A stretch of 22,338 bases of DNA from Ruminococcus sp. UBA7013 (GCA_002449585.1 DJXD01000062.1:1-22338); one strand, 5' to 3'; positions 1 to 9,062 are shown, counted from the stretch's first letter. Notes: a model not told the origin generated them from the sequence alone. Made by a program: numbers and translations.

Positions 1-4
1 TCAT

Positions 5-29
5 CCCCCGCTTTAGAAGCGGGGGTTTT
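5..29 (+). terminator. Strong hairpin terminator at the left edge
   Basis: A perfect 9-bp GC-rich stem (CCCCCGCTT at 5-13 with AAGCGGGGG at 17-25) closes a 3-nt loop and is followed by four T. This is a classic rho-independent terminator for something transcribed from the left. It directly abuts the 21-bp repeat at 27-47. Compact hairpins of this kind are also typical of the ends of IS200/IS605-type elements, so it may be part of a repeated element rather than the terminator of a neighbouring gene. Confidence 0.75.
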
Positions 30-47
30 CTTGCTAACCTTTGATAA
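27..47 (+). repeat. Left arm of a 21-bp perfect inverted repeat shared with the right end
   Basis: The 21 bases 27-47 (starting TTTCTTGCTAACC) are the exact reverse complement of the last 21 bases of the window, 22318-22338. A perfect 21-base match at the two extremities is very unlikely to be chance. It suggests that the same repeated sequence, perhaps an insertion element, lies at both contig ends in opposite orientation. Confidence 0.85.
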
Positions 48-147
48 GCTTTGGAAGATTTTCCTGTTTTTCTTGTGCAAATGTAACAAATTTTTGTGTT
101 AAGTTTCACAATCTGATAGAAGATCAAAATTATTTTTCACATTCCTA

Positions 148-176
148 TTGACATGTTTGGGTAAATGTGCTATACT
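148..176 (+). promoter_or_regulatory. Sigma-A type promoter for the long operon
   Basis: TTGACA at 148-153 and TATACT at 171-176 are separated by exactly 17 bases. This is a perfect -35 box and a five-of-six -10 box in very AT-rich surroundings. Transcription would begin near 183, leaving an AT-rich leader of about 160 nt before the GTG start at 346. No comparably good promoter is seen before the later genes as far as 20552, so it probably drives the whole cluster. Confidence 0.75.
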
Positions 177-281
177 AATAATTGATTCAGTAGTCGAATT
201 TGTATATTCTATCTTGTATTATATCACTTTTAGTAAAATCATCAGGGTTTCGAAATAGTACTTTTATTGCATAGTATTTTT

Positions 282-312
282 CTGAATTGTAATGATATTA
301 TAGCTGAATTGT
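282..312 (+). repeat. Short direct repeat in the operon leader
   Basis: CTGAATTGT occurs at 282-290 and again at 304-312, a spacing of 22 bases or about two helical turns, between the promoter and the first gene. It could be a regulator site or a chance repeat in AT-rich DNA. The rest of 1-345 holds only the terminator, the inverted-repeat arm and the promoter. Confidence 0.25.
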
Positions 313-345
313 GATATTTTTCTTGTAATATGGGGGTAGTAAAGA

Positions 346-2136
346 GTGAGAAAAGCAATAATCAGAAAATTGGCGTTGTGTGCCTCTTTTCTGAATGTCA
401 GTGTCTTATTTGCAGGGTGTTCTGAAATAATCAAAGTTCAGCCTGTTGCACCTGTGGAAGAACTTGCTGAAAATATCGCACCGCAATTGGATATTGTCAA
501 TTCTATCGAAAAATCAAATGATGTCCCACCAGAAACTGTATCTAATCCAAATGATATTCTCAGAAAGAAAAATTTTAAGATCTATTTTGATAATACAACT
601 GGCTGTTTTAAAGGCTATGCCGATCTTTATCAGAAAGATCCTCAAGATCCTACATATCAGGCATTTGCTCAGACAATGAAGGCTTTCCGAGAAGCGTTTG
701 AGACGTTTACGTCTTATACATTACAGCCGGGTCAGGATGCTGTTCATCAATGGACAGAAAATAGCCAGATTTTTAGTAATTTTGGCGTTTCAGATTCTTA
801 TACCAATGGCCGGGGCATTATTCCAGCGGAAACTTCTCCAATGAATATGATGCTCCCTGATGTGGAACAAAGCTTTCAGAAAAAAGATGATTCTGTTTTT
901 GTCTATATCAGCGATCTGAATGAACAGAATGGCCGCCTTCCTGATGCCAGCGTCAAAATAAAAGAATTGATGGAAAAATATCCGGATAAAGATGTGCTGA
1001 TTATTTCCTATGATATGGCGTTCCGTGGCACTATTTCCGCCGCTACTGCCGAACTTGAGGGAAATTCAAGCCGACAAGTGGATTCTAGAACGTTCGATGA
1101 TACTATCAATAGAAAATATTATATTGTTGCATTCGGCGATCATGTTACATTATCCGCCTTACTGACTTCCATCGGAAATAATTTCCAGGAAATCGGCGTA
1201 GAAATGCAATCATTCCTGTATCGAGATACGTTCTATACAAAGAAAGAAACCCAAACGCTCGCCCCTGATAATCAGGTCATGCAAGAAGATTTCTTTTCTG
1301 CTTATGCACCAAAATTCAGCATTCTCGATGGAAAGGGAAATGTGGTCGATCTAACCGCACCGGAAGCACCCCCCGCAGATGCTCCCCCTGCTGATCCTCT
1401 TGGGGATCTCGATGCCCTTGATAATCTGGATCAGTTAGATCCAGGAAATGAAAATCCGCCCGATGCTTCTGCACCTCTTGTGAATCTGGAACTGTGTCAT
1501 GATCCTGCTGAAATCTTTACGGAAAAAATCACAGGCGATTCTTATATTTTCCGCAGTTTAAAGCCAGATTATGGATCAGAAGAAGCAGAATTTGGAATTC
1601 GTCTGGATAATGCTGATGTTTATACACTTGATACCCAAAATGCTGTTATTTATACTTATCAAAATACAGATGATTCCGGTATGAGCGAAGATGCAAGCAC
1701 ATTTTCATGGATTTTGGCAGAAGGCGGCGCAGCAGATCTCAATGCCTATGGCATCAGTCTCATATTTGATGGTGACACAACAAAATTGAAATTAAATCAG
1801 ACACTGTCCGCAGAGCAGAATATTCCGCTTTGTGTTGTCAGCATTCCGCTGAATTTCTCTTATCGTCAGGAAACAACAGTGAAAGATGTCACAGTCCTGC
1901 CGGAAGGATTCACTGACTGGGTGAATAGCTGTAAAGCTGGAGCGGCCGGAACAGATGAAGCTTATACTAAAACATATGCGTTTGATAGCTTCATGGACAA
2001 ACTTACAGGATATAGAGCCTTATCCGATTCAGAAGAACTGGTAAATGCAGAAGATAAAACCGTCGATCTTCTGCCAGAAACCCCTGAACTCGTTGACAGG
2101 CTTAATATCATCATCGCAGCTGATGAAAGAGAATAA
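346..2136 (+). CDS. Lipoprotein with a degenerate vWA-like domain
   Basis: A 596-residue protein opening with GTG, placed 9 bases after a run of five G (332-336). The N-terminus is a lipoprotein signal: basic start, hydrophobic stretch, then LFAGC with the modified Cys at residue 25, so it should be anchored to the outer face of the membrane. Residues about 78-300 resemble a von Willebrand factor A fold. The strand YFDNTTGCFKGY begins with Asp82 where vWA proteins carry DNSGSMKGY, and SVFVYISDL looks like a later core strand. The metal-binding DxSxS is not intact. Residues 338-377 form an acidic Pro/Ala/Asp-rich linker, followed by a probably beta-rich C-terminal half that I do not recognise. 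It is the first gene after the promoter. The lipoprotein call is firm; the vWA call is by resemblance only. Confidence 0.8.
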   Translation: MRKAIIRKLALCASFLNVSVLFAGCSEIIKVQPVAPVEELAENIAPQLDIVNSIEKSNDVPPETVSNPNDILRKKNFKIYFDNTTGCFKGYADLYQKDPQDPTYQAFAQTMKAFREAFETFTSYTLQPGQDAVHQWTENSQIFSNFGVSDSYTNGRGIIPAETSPMNMMLPDVEQSFQKKDDSVFVYISDLNEQNGRLPDASVKIKELMEKYPDKDVLIISYDMAFRGTISAATAELEGNSSRQVDSRTFDDTINRKYYIVAFGDHVTLSALLTSIGNNFQEIGVEMQSFLYRDTFYTKKETQTLAPDNQVMQEDFFSAYAPKFSILDGKGNVVDLTAPEAPPADAPPADPLGDLDALDNLDQLDPGNENPPDASAPLVNLELCHDPAEIFTEKITGDSYIFRSLKPDYGSEEAEFGIRLDNADVYTLDTQNAVIYTYQNTDDSGMSEDASTFSWILAEGGAADLNAYGISLIFDGDTTKLKLNQTLSAEQNIPLCVVSIPLNFSYRQETTVKDVTVLPEGFTDWVNSCKAGAAGTDEAYTKTYAFDSFMDKLTGYRALSDSEELVNAEDKTVDLLPETPELVDRLNIIIAADERE

Positions 2137-2156
2137 TTTTTCAAGGAGGATTTTAC

Positions 2157-2627
2157 ATGACGTATGATCACAAAACCAAACCAGAAGAAAATGCTTCTTT
2201 GATTATGGGCATTATTGCGATTATCGTAATCACGGCACTGTGCTATGCCGTTGGGAGCTATCTGGTACAATCAAAGATTAATCTGAATCTTAAAATATAT
2301 GGAGGAAGATTTTTCAGCCAGGCATTAAGCGTAATTGCGCCCCTGATTATCTATGCTGTCAAATTCAAGAGTGTAGCAGGCAAGAAGAAAACAGAAGTTG
2401 CCTTTGCAAAAGGGGATGACGGTCGTCCTTTTGTTTATGATGGATGGACAGTAATGGCGATCGTTACATGTCTTGTGACAATAGCCCTTGCATTTGTGAT
2501 TTATCTGGCTGCATTCGGCGGAAAAATGGTGCTGGTCAAGGTAATGCTGGGCGTATGGATTGTACAGGGCATCCTGAGCGCACTGGTATTCTTTGTTCCC
2601 GCTTTCAAACCGCTTAGAAAGATCTGA
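2157..2627 (+). CDS. Small four-helix membrane protein, function unknown
   Basis: 156 residues, preceded by a strong AAGGAGG site and only 20 bases after the previous stop, so co-transcribed with it. Four hydrophobic segments are visible at about residues 14-37, 53-69, 97-120 and 125-148. A basic loop (KSVAGKKK, about 71-78) and a short soluble stretch lie between helices 2 and 3; the basic loop suggests that this stretch is cytoplasmic and that both termini face the cytoplasm. I see no catalytic motif and do not recognise the family. Its place between a surface lipoprotein and the cytoskeleton-like gene suggests a membrane anchor or partner for one of them. Confidence 0.85.
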   Translation: MTYDHKTKPEENASLIMGIIAIIVITALCYAVGSYLVQSKINLNLKIYGGRFFSQALSVIAPLIIYAVKFKSVAGKKKTEVAFAKGDDGRPFVYDGWTVMAIVTCLVTIALAFVIYLAAFGGKMVLVKVMLGVWIVQGILSALVFFVPAFKPLRKI

Positions 2628-2656
2628 GCGGATTAAAATAAGAAAGGAAAAGAAGT

Positions 2657-4489
2657 ATGCAGGTATATCTTAACTTATGGGGAGGAGAAGGCTTTCTTAC
2701 ATGCGCTTCCTTCCTTGCGATGGCATCCGTTGGCATGTTCAATGATGCAAAAGATTCTGCCGGGGAAAACATGGAAATTCATTATCGCTGTCTGGATTTC
2801 ACGGATAGTTCTCCGGATGACACAAGATGGAGACAGTTATCAGCGGCTTATCAGAAATATTTCAAATTTATCTTCGGGGATAAAGCTGTCAACAGCGTTG
2901 TGCAGGATGATGTAACAATTCTTAGTATTGCAAATTTCACATCACCGCCCACTCTGGAAGGGAAATATCATGATAAAACAAAGCTGTCACTTGGATGCAA
3001 AGAGCATGATATGATCTTGAATATTCACAATGGCATCTATGGTAAGCCGTGGGTTGGTGAAGCGTATCATGCAGACTCTTCTTTTGATCGGCTTTATCAG
3101 CAAGCAACAGGTGATATTATTATTGTAAACTGTGGCGGCTACAAAGGCGGCGGCACAGCGGCAACATTCATTCCGCTGGAAAACGGATATGATGTTGCAG
3201 GGAATACAAATGCTAAAAATGCTGTCAGATTCAATGTCATTGCAGGCCCTTCTACAGAATTCTATCACATGACACAGATCCCGAATTTCGGCATTTATAA
3301 TGGCAGAGTTTCCGGTATCACAAAAGAAGTAGATTTATTTGATATTCCTCAGGTAATTGAACGGCTCGAAGCCTGTGCCTTCGGTGGGGCAGAATCAGGA
3401 ACACACAAAGGCAATATTGAATTTCTGAGAAAAGAATATCAACGTGTTGTGAGTCCGGATCATGATTACAGTAATCTGAATCCAAAATTCTATATGGCAA
3501 GATTTATTGATAGAATCCGTTCAGATGCTTCACTCAAGAAAGTAAATGCAAGCTTTATTCATATCAAGCCGAATCCGAGAGTAGAAAATGGTTCTTATCG
3601 CTATGACTGCACAAGTGATGCTTTCCAGCCGGATAATCAAGATCATAAGATTCATATTACTAATATGCTCAATGCAGTAGCCATTCAGGAAATTGTGATT
3701 AATCATGCAAATTCTAATTACACCGGCGGCAAGATCTGCACATTCTGTGCGGCAAATGATAAATATACAGCCAGAGGGGTATTTCTCCCGGAAGATTCCC
3801 GTAAGCTTTACCGTTTTATCGCTTTCAGCGTAATTATGACAAAATATGTTTATAGCTATTTTGATGACATCACCCGGAATGGTGCAGATATCATGATGGC
3901 AAAATGGGCTTTGGAAATCCGGAGAGGATTAAGCGCAGTCAGAGCGATCAGAGAAGAAACAACAGAGGGACAATTAAACCGTGCATTTGCCAATACTGTT
4001 AAAAAAGAAATCGCAAAAATGGCATTTTCTTATATCAAGCCTGTTTTTGAAATCTTTAAGAATGTAGAAGATACTTCTGACGATGTGGATTTCTTCTCAA
4101 AGACAGCCATTGACGGAAATACAGATAGTCTCTATACAATCATCAGCAAAATCGTTGACAGCATTTATTTTGATGAAGAAGAAAAAATACATCCTATTGA
4201 TGATGCCAATGTGATCAAAGAACAGACAGAAAAAGCCCTTGCTGTTCTGCTGACGATCAAAGGCCAATTCTCTATTGATGCGATCCGTGGGGCTGATAAA
4301 TCCGGAAAGGGTTTTCTTGATAAATATCAAAGTCAATTCCCATCATTCGGAAGCAAAAGCGGTTTCCCGGTTGCTCTCTGGAGATGGCCGGCTGGTGTCG
4401 ATAAAAGCAATGTCGAGACAAAAGCAAAAGAGTATTTCCAGGAAATTCTCAGATATACTTATACACAGATTGAAACCGAACTGTTCTAA
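2657..4489 (+). CDS. Tubulin/FtsZ-like putative GTPase, copy A1
   Basis: A 610-residue soluble protein with an AAGGA site upstream. Strand-like MQVYLNLW is followed by the loop GGEG (residues 9-12) and a helix, matching the first nucleotide loop of the tubulin superfamily. Residues 154-171 read as a strand ending NCGGY, then KGGGTAATF with Thr167. After a helix-sized insertion comes another strand running into a GPSTEF turn. FtsZ has the same order: strand, MGGGTGTG, helix, strand, then a TKPF turn. Loop T7 and its catalytic acidic residues cannot be placed with confidence, and the protein is longer than FtsZ (about 350-400). Copy A2 (9063-10715) is homologous throughout, with shared blocks such as GIYGKPW, FIPLEN and LNPK. 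It may polymerise or act as a GTP switch with the actin-like protein B1. The superfamily call is inference from motif order. Confidence 0.6.
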   Translation: MQVYLNLWGGEGFLTCASFLAMASVGMFNDAKDSAGENMEIHYRCLDFTDSSPDDTRWRQLSAAYQKYFKFIFGDKAVNSVVQDDVTILSIANFTSPPTLEGKYHDKTKLSLGCKEHDMILNIHNGIYGKPWVGEAYHADSSFDRLYQQATGDIIIVNCGGYKGGGTAATFIPLENGYDVAGNTNAKNAVRFNVIAGPSTEFYHMTQIPNFGIYNGRVSGITKEVDLFDIPQVIERLEACAFGGAESGTHKGNIEFLRKEYQRVVSPDHDYSNLNPKFYMARFIDRIRSDASLKKVNASFIHIKPNPRVENGSYRYDCTSDAFQPDNQDHKIHITNMLNAVAIQEIVINHANSNYTGGKICTFCAANDKYTARGVFLPEDSRKLYRFIAFSVIMTKYVYSYFDDITRNGADIMMAKWALEIRRGLSAVRAIREETTEGQLNRAFANTVKKEIAKMAFSYIKPVFEIFKNVEDTSDDVDFFSKTAIDGNTDSLYTIISKIVDSIYFDEEEKIHPIDDANVIKEQTEKALAVLLTIKGQFSIDAIRGADKSGKGFLDKYQSQFPSFGSKSGFPVALWRWPAGVDKSNVETKAKEYFQEILRYTYTQIETELF

Positions 4490-4509
4490 TATGCAAATTA
4501 GAATCCTAT

Positions 4510-4556
4510 CAGTGACAGCAGCCCTCCCAAATGGCTGTAAGGCTGCTGTATCACTG
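4510..4556 (+). other. Imperfect hairpin with alternative pairing, between A1 and B1
   Basis: CAGTGA (4510-4515) pairs with TCACTG (4551-4556) and CAGCAGCC (4516-4523) with GGCTGCTG (4541-4548), leaving a 2-nt bulge. The loop holds a second GGCTG (4533-4537), so CAGCC at 4519-4523 has two competing partners. No T-run follows, so it is not an ordinary terminator. It could set mRNA stability or attenuate transcription between A1 and B1. Confidence 0.45.
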
Positions 4557-4602
4557 TCACACAGAAAATAAACATTACGATTTTGGCAAATCAGATAAGA
4601 AA

Positions 4603-4759
4603 GGAATGTTACTGGCACAATATAAGATTATTGTGTGTACCCGTGCGTTAATGGGGAATTTACGCCTTGGGAGTGTCACGCCAAACATGAATAGATTTTA
4701 ACCTTATCGAAAATGGACACGTCGAACAAGGAATGAAACTTTTTATTAGTTTTCAGTAA
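4603..4759 (+). other. Structured intergenic segment, candidate RNA or decayed insertion-element end
   Basis: This part of the 281-bp gap has short nested stems: GCGT/ACGC (4645-4648 with 4662-4665), CCTT/AAGG enclosing CGA/TCG (4702-4705, 4708-4710 with 4722-4724, 4728-4731), and GAAACT/AGTTTTC (4735-4740 with 4748-4754, one bulged base). It also carries two short overlapping reading frames, one ending GSVTPNMNRF and the next ending GHVEQGMKLFISF, which a single frameshift would join. That pattern fits the decayed 3' end of an IS200/IS605 tnpB gene with its omega-RNA region. It could instead be a cis-acting leader of B1. Neither reading is proven from the sequence. Confidence 0.3.
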
Positions 4760-4770
4760 CGAAGTGTGAT

Positions 4771-7700
4771 ATGTCAATTATTGCAAATATTAATAAGCAG
4801 GGAATTGCAGAAACTCCCAGATTTATCGCAATCGAAAATGATAATATCACTTATGCGAATGATCTGGTCAGTGAGTTCGGTTTAGGCATCAACACCGCTG
4901 GCAGTGATCATTTCATGAGTTCTTTCAGTGATATTAGCAATGCGGCAAAAGAATATTGCAAAATGAAAAGCGATAGCACTCTTGATAATGTATATGGGAA
5001 AAACCGCAATAAGCCAAATTTTTATAACTGGGTTGCTTCTGTCTTGTGCGCTTTTATTTATGGCTTCGATGGAAATAATCATCTTCATATTGAGCAAGTC
5101 AAATTTGCAAATAAAACCCCGAACGGTGTGCAGGAAATCGAACAGACAGCCTATCTGAAAATCTGGAAAGAAAAATTCAGCGATGGGATCAAAAATCATA
5201 ACGATGATCCCTCTAAAGATAGAACAGAAAATGAATATTCTCTGAATATCCTTTCTTTCGGTAGTGATTATACAGATATTCTCGGCTGCTTCTCAAATGA
5301 GTATTTCGTTGTTCCGATCAAAGAAAGCAGTCTTTCCACATTCCAGAAAAAAGATTGGAAAAAAACATTTGATCTGATCTGCGAACATGCCGAAAATCTT
5401 ACTAATCCCGTAGAAGATGGGCAGACCGTACTGGATACTATTCTGAATATTCGTCAAAGAGTCCTCCTGAAATTAAGTGCCAAATCTATCAGTGCGATTC
5501 CTGGCGTTTCTGAACCACTCCAGTTGATTCAGGCTTTTATTGACAGATATGTGCATATCGGAACGATTCATCTTGGTGATGTTCCTAGCATTACTAAAAT
5601 TCTCGGCATTGAATTCTATAAAATCGCAGATACGATCAATCTGAATGATCTGTTTGCAGATATTCTATATCTTGGCATTGAAAATGGCACATATTATGCT
5701 ACTTATCCATTCACAGATAATCTGATCAAAGGCCTGAAAGATCAGATCTGTTCTATTCAAAAACTCCGGCTTCATGTGGATAAAGATCCTGCTAATCCGG
5801 AAAATTCCATTCTCGGCGCATGCGTTACTTTCCAGTATAGCTCAAATTTCAAATTTATGCCGCCTGAAACAATGGAAAATGTCGAACCCGTTTCCATCCC
5901 CTTCACAATTCCAAACTGCAAACGAGTATATTCTAATAGTCATATCCGCAGTATTCGCTATTTGCAAACTTTCTGCATGTATCCTAATTTACCTGTACAT
6001 TATCAGGATGAATGCCAAAGATATACTTATTTCAGTCACTCTGATGCCACTATTCTCAATAAACAAATTAATGGCAATGATCTGAAAAGCGTGGATCTGC
6101 GAAATGGTACATTCAGAGCCGATCTTGATGGCACAGGCGTAAAGAGAGTTATCATAGATAAAAATAATGACAGCCCAATCACTGCAATTGATGGCAATGT
6201 CAGCCTGTATCTGAAAGAGGCCACTGTTCCCGATCATTTCATTGAAGTATGTGACCAGATGAGCAACGGCTGTGGCTATGTCATGAATATGAAGCTCAGC
6301 AATGGACAGGATGTTCCTGCTTTGCTGGAAAATGATGCTTCTGATGCAGATATTTCTTTCCAATCTCCTGCTGCTCCTCCAAATGGCCAATTCTTCGCTT
6401 ATGTGGATTTTGGCAGCAGCTCCAGCTGTATGAAATATCGCAGAGGTGTCGGCGGTGCATTGCTTGATAAAAAAATTGTACAGGATACTTGCACCGTGCA
6501 AATGCTTCTAGCCGCTTATGCAAAAGATTATTATAAATTCCTGCTCAATGATCCGGAATTGAATGTCTTTATTAAATTCCCGTCTGTTTCCATTGTCTAT
6601 GATGAAACCAGAGGGGCAACAAATGCACAAGGTGATACAGATTATTATATTTATCGCACTTCCTGGATGCCTATCACAGAAAAATTCAGCGAATTTGCAG
6701 AATCTGGTATTCTCACCTCCCCCAGCCAGAAAACAGATCTCCTTGATGCAAATGGCGCAGCAAGCCGCAGCCCTAATATTATTATTAATAACCTTTGCTA
6801 TACAATCGCCTGCAATGCTGTGATCAATGGTTGCAAAGATGTTATGATTGTTCCCTCTATCCCCAGTAGTGAATACCGTGAAAAGCTTTCTACCATCTGG
6901 GATAGTGCTATTGCCACACTTGCAAATGTATTCCCACACCTCAGAATGCATAATTGCCTGAAAACACCCAATGCAGAATTGCTCTATGAAAGTGTTGCTA
7001 TCTCAAATGGTACAACAGGCGTAGCCCCCGGCACACTTCAAATTAATATTGATATCGGTGACGGTACAACAGATATGTCTGCTATGATCATTGATTCCAC
7101 AGGCCTCAAAAGCATGTGCGGCTACTCTTCTATTGAATATGCCGGCAAAAATCTGATGAAGCAGACATTAAGAAATATTCTTGAACATACTTCCAGAACA
7201 GCCGCCGAAAATATTTTTAAAGGCTCTCAGGCTTACGGCAGCCGCCTTTTAACTCCTCATAATTCTACGAATCAAGGCATTGCAGATTATGACATACGCA
7301 TTAACAATCTGATCAATAGTTTCTTTTCTGGTGATATGCTCCGCTCTGAACCGGATAAAAACTGGGAAAATAATATCATTGATATTCTTTCTATCAGCAA
7401 TATGAAATCTGGTATTGATCTGAAAGTAGCAATGGATTTCATCACCCGTTATCTGATTTTGATGCCTGTTGTCAAAGATTTCGTCAATACTTCTATTAAA
7501 ATTGCAGGCGATAAAATCCAGAAGAATGATACTATTCGTATTTCCTTCTATGGCGGTTCTTCCAAGGGTATCGAGCTTCTGAAAGTGATTGATAACAGAC
7601 GACAAAATGCTTATACAAATCTGGTTGCTTATTTCATAGAAGCATTCCCGGATTATCAGGTACAAATGGTAGTAGAAGAGCTTAACAAAGGCCAGAATGG

Positions 7701-8343
7701 TAAAGATGCTCTGATTGGTGGTCTGGAAAAACTGCAAATCACGCTTGATCCAAAAGATGGAAGCTTTACTCTTAATACAGCCGCTACTGTTGAGCCGATT
7801 AACTGGAATGCTGTTAACCCCACAAATGTAGGCTCTTTTGGCAGACCCGGAAATCCGCACTGCACACCCGAAAATGAAAAATTCGCATTTGTATGCAATG
7901 ATAACCCCCCACAAGATGCCAGAACGAATATTGCCAGAATTAACAGCTCTAACAGTTATTATGATAATCCTCAGAATCCGTATGAAGAATTCCGGACTTT
8001 CTTTAATGATGAAATTTTTGGTAAATTAATTGATAATAATGATAATAATCCGGATGCTGTCGAAATGCTGATCAAAGATTTTATTAATAAAGCAGAAAGA
8101 AACGGTATGAAACCAGCAATCAATGCGGAACTTCTGCCCGGCCTGCCGAATAATAGTTTCTATCGTGCAACCCATGCCAGCATTTATCCGGAAATGATGA
8201 AGAGCGCAATTTATATGTTCTCTATCAGCAGACTGCTTTCTGATTATTATGGAAAACTTTGCGAAACTTTCAAGCTCACACCGGAAAGCATCAACAGAGC
8301 AAGCAACGGTTTTAATTTCAGTGATTATGTATTCGGGGGTTGA
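4771..8343 (+). CDS. Giant actin/Hsp70-superfamily ATPase, copy B1
   Basis: 1190 residues, probably cytosolic since no signal peptide or membrane segment is visible. The first 540 or so form a region I do not recognise; it contains TFCMYP with Cys402 and then a CQRYTY stretch, both conserved in B2. An actin-type nucleotide-binding core follows: phosphate-1 motif FAYVDFGSSSS with Asp546, phosphate-2 motif NIDIGDGTTD with Asp761 and Asp768, and adenosine motif SFYGGSSKG with Gly928-Gly929. All three look intact, so it should bind and hydrolyse ATP. It is far larger than FtsA or MreB (about 340-420), and nearer to the large SrfB-like Hsc70/actin proteins. The ATG lacks a clear Shine-Dalgarno site; an in-frame stop at 4747-4749 limits extension, and the start fits copy B2. 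It pairs with A1 upstream, separated by a structured 281-bp gap. Confidence 0.8.
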   Translation: MSIIANINKQGIAETPRFIAIENDNITYANDLVSEFGLGINTAGSDHFMSSFSDISNAAKEYCKMKSDSTLDNVYGKNRNKPNFYNWVASVLCAFIYGFDGNNHLHIEQVKFANKTPNGVQEIEQTAYLKIWKEKFSDGIKNHNDDPSKDRTENEYSLNILSFGSDYTDILGCFSNEYFVVPIKESSLSTFQKKDWKKTFDLICEHAENLTNPVEDGQTVLDTILNIRQRVLLKLSAKSISAIPGVSEPLQLIQAFIDRYVHIGTIHLGDVPSITKILGIEFYKIADTINLNDLFADILYLGIENGTYYATYPFTDNLIKGLKDQICSIQKLRLHVDKDPANPENSILGACVTFQYSSNFKFMPPETMENVEPVSIPFTIPNCKRVYSNSHIRSIRYLQTFCMYPNLPVHYQDECQRYTYFSHSDATILNKQINGNDLKSVDLRNGTFRADLDGTGVKRVIIDKNNDSPITAIDGNVSLYLKEATVPDHFIEVCDQMSNGCGYVMNMKLSNGQDVPALLENDASDADISFQSPAAPPNGQFFAYVDFGSSSSCMKYRRGVGGALLDKKIVQDTCTVQMLLAAYAKDYYKFLLNDPELNVFIKFPSVSIVYDETRGATNAQGDTDYYIYRTSWMPITEKFSEFAESGILTSPSQKTDLLDANGAASRSPNIIINNLCYTIACNAVINGCKDVMIVPSIPSSEYREKLSTIWDSAIATLANVFPHLRMHNCLKTPNAELLYESVAISNGTTGVAPGTLQINIDIGDGTTDMSAMIIDSTGLKSMCGYSSIEYAGKNLMKQTLRNILEHTSRTAAENIFKGSQAYGSRLLTPHNSTNQGIADYDIRINNLINSFFSGDMLRSEPDKNWENNIIDILSISNMKSGIDLKVAMDFITRYLILMPVVKDFVNTSIKIAGDKIQKNDTIRISFYGGSSKGIELLKVIDNRRQNAYTNLVAYFIEAFPDYQVQMVVEELNKGQNGKDALIGGLEKLQITLDPKDGSFTLNTAATVEPINWNAVNPTNVGSFGRPGNPHCTPENEKFAFVCNDNPPQDARTNIARINSSNSYYDNPQNPYEEFRTFFNDEIFGKLIDNNDNNPDAVEMLIKDFINKAERNGMKPAINAELLPGLPNNSFYRATHASIYPEMMKSAIYMFSISRLLSDYYGKLCETFKLTPESINRASNGFNFSDYVFGG

Positions 8344-8348
8344 TCCGA

Positions 8349-9035
8349 ATGGGATTTATTATTGCTATTATTGCACTGATATTCGGTATAACAATCGGTG
8401 CGGCAATCCATGCGGCTATTTATGGGAAAAAAATTATAAAAGTTAGGGAACATTTTCCTGAAACCAATCAAACTGAATTTGAAACTATCAAAAATAATTT
8501 TGCTAATATCGAAGGAAAAATTAAAAAGCTTAATACTAAGATCCAAAATACAAAAACATCTGAAAAGAACAGCGGTGCAAATACCGCTGTTCTTGAAGAA
8601 CTTCTTGAAAAAACAAATCAGCTGATCGACTTATTTACAAATTATCAGCCTGAGCTTGCTTCTTCTCCGACAGTGGTCAATTCTCCGGCTGCGAGCATGA
8701 GTCCTCCTCCTCCCCCACCGCCGCCGCCAAAAGAAACCACTATGAATGATATTTTCAAAGAAGTGGAAAAATTGAAAAAAGGAAGTCCCCAGTATAGTGT
8801 TTATAACGTTTCCGCAAAACGACTGGAATTTTCTTCGGATGCACATAAAGCAAAATATATTATTACGAGTGATCACAGAGTACTACCAAATCAAACAGAA
8901 AGTTTCAGAAAACTGGATCTTCATGCAGATGTCTATAAATGCAGTGAGCCTTATATAGAAGGCGATCTTAAATTTATCCCCTGCATGGCAGATAATTATG
9001 GTAATATTGAAAAAGTCGGTGAAATCAGAAGATAA
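8349..9035 (+). CDS. Membrane-anchored coiled-coil adaptor with polyproline tract
   Basis: 228 residues from the ATG at 8349; a TTG at 8340 would overlap the B1 stop, but the ATG is better placed after GGGGG at 8335-8339. A single membrane helix spans residues 2-22, followed by basic YGKKIIK, which puts the rest in the cytosol. Residues about 37-97 are predicted coiled coil, then comes a flexible Ser/Pro linker with nine consecutive prolines. A C-terminal domain (131-228) includes AKYIITSD and VLPN. This domain resembles the C-terminus of the protein at 14096-16396, which has AKFIIEQ and IFPN at matching places. It lies between module 1 (A1-B1) and module 2 (A2-B2), suggesting it tethers the NTPase pairs to the membrane. 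No enzyme motif is seen. Confidence 0.8.
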   Translation: MGFIIAIIALIFGITIGAAIHAAIYGKKIIKVREHFPETNQTEFETIKNNFANIEGKIKKLNTKIQNTKTSEKNSGANTAVLEELLEKTNQLIDLFTNYQPELASSPTVVNSPAASMSPPPPPPPPPKETTMNDIFKEVEKLKKGSPQYSVYNVSAKRLEFSSDAHKAKYIITSDHRVLPNQTESFRKLDLHADVYKCSEPYIEGDLKFIPCMADNYGNIEKVGEIRR

Positions 9036-9062
9036 TCCATACAGAAATAGGATGTGAGAGAT

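Noticed and set aside
4510..4556. Rho-independent terminator after A1
   Set aside because: The stem is bulged and no T-run follows.
4606..4701. Small leader peptide of 31 residues in the A1-B1 gap
   Set aside because: Its AAAGGA abuts the ATG with no spacing, and the frame fits better as a decayed fragment or chance frame.
7249..7914. Long antisense frame (221 residues) opposite the B1 gene
   Set aside because: It lies wholly inside the actin-like gene, has no ribosome-binding site or recognisable domain, and its composition is that of a reverse-complement shadow.
8340..8348. TTG start for the coiled-coil adaptor
   Set aside because: It overlaps the B1 stop and has no suitably spaced site; the ATG at 8349 follows GGGGG at a workable distance.
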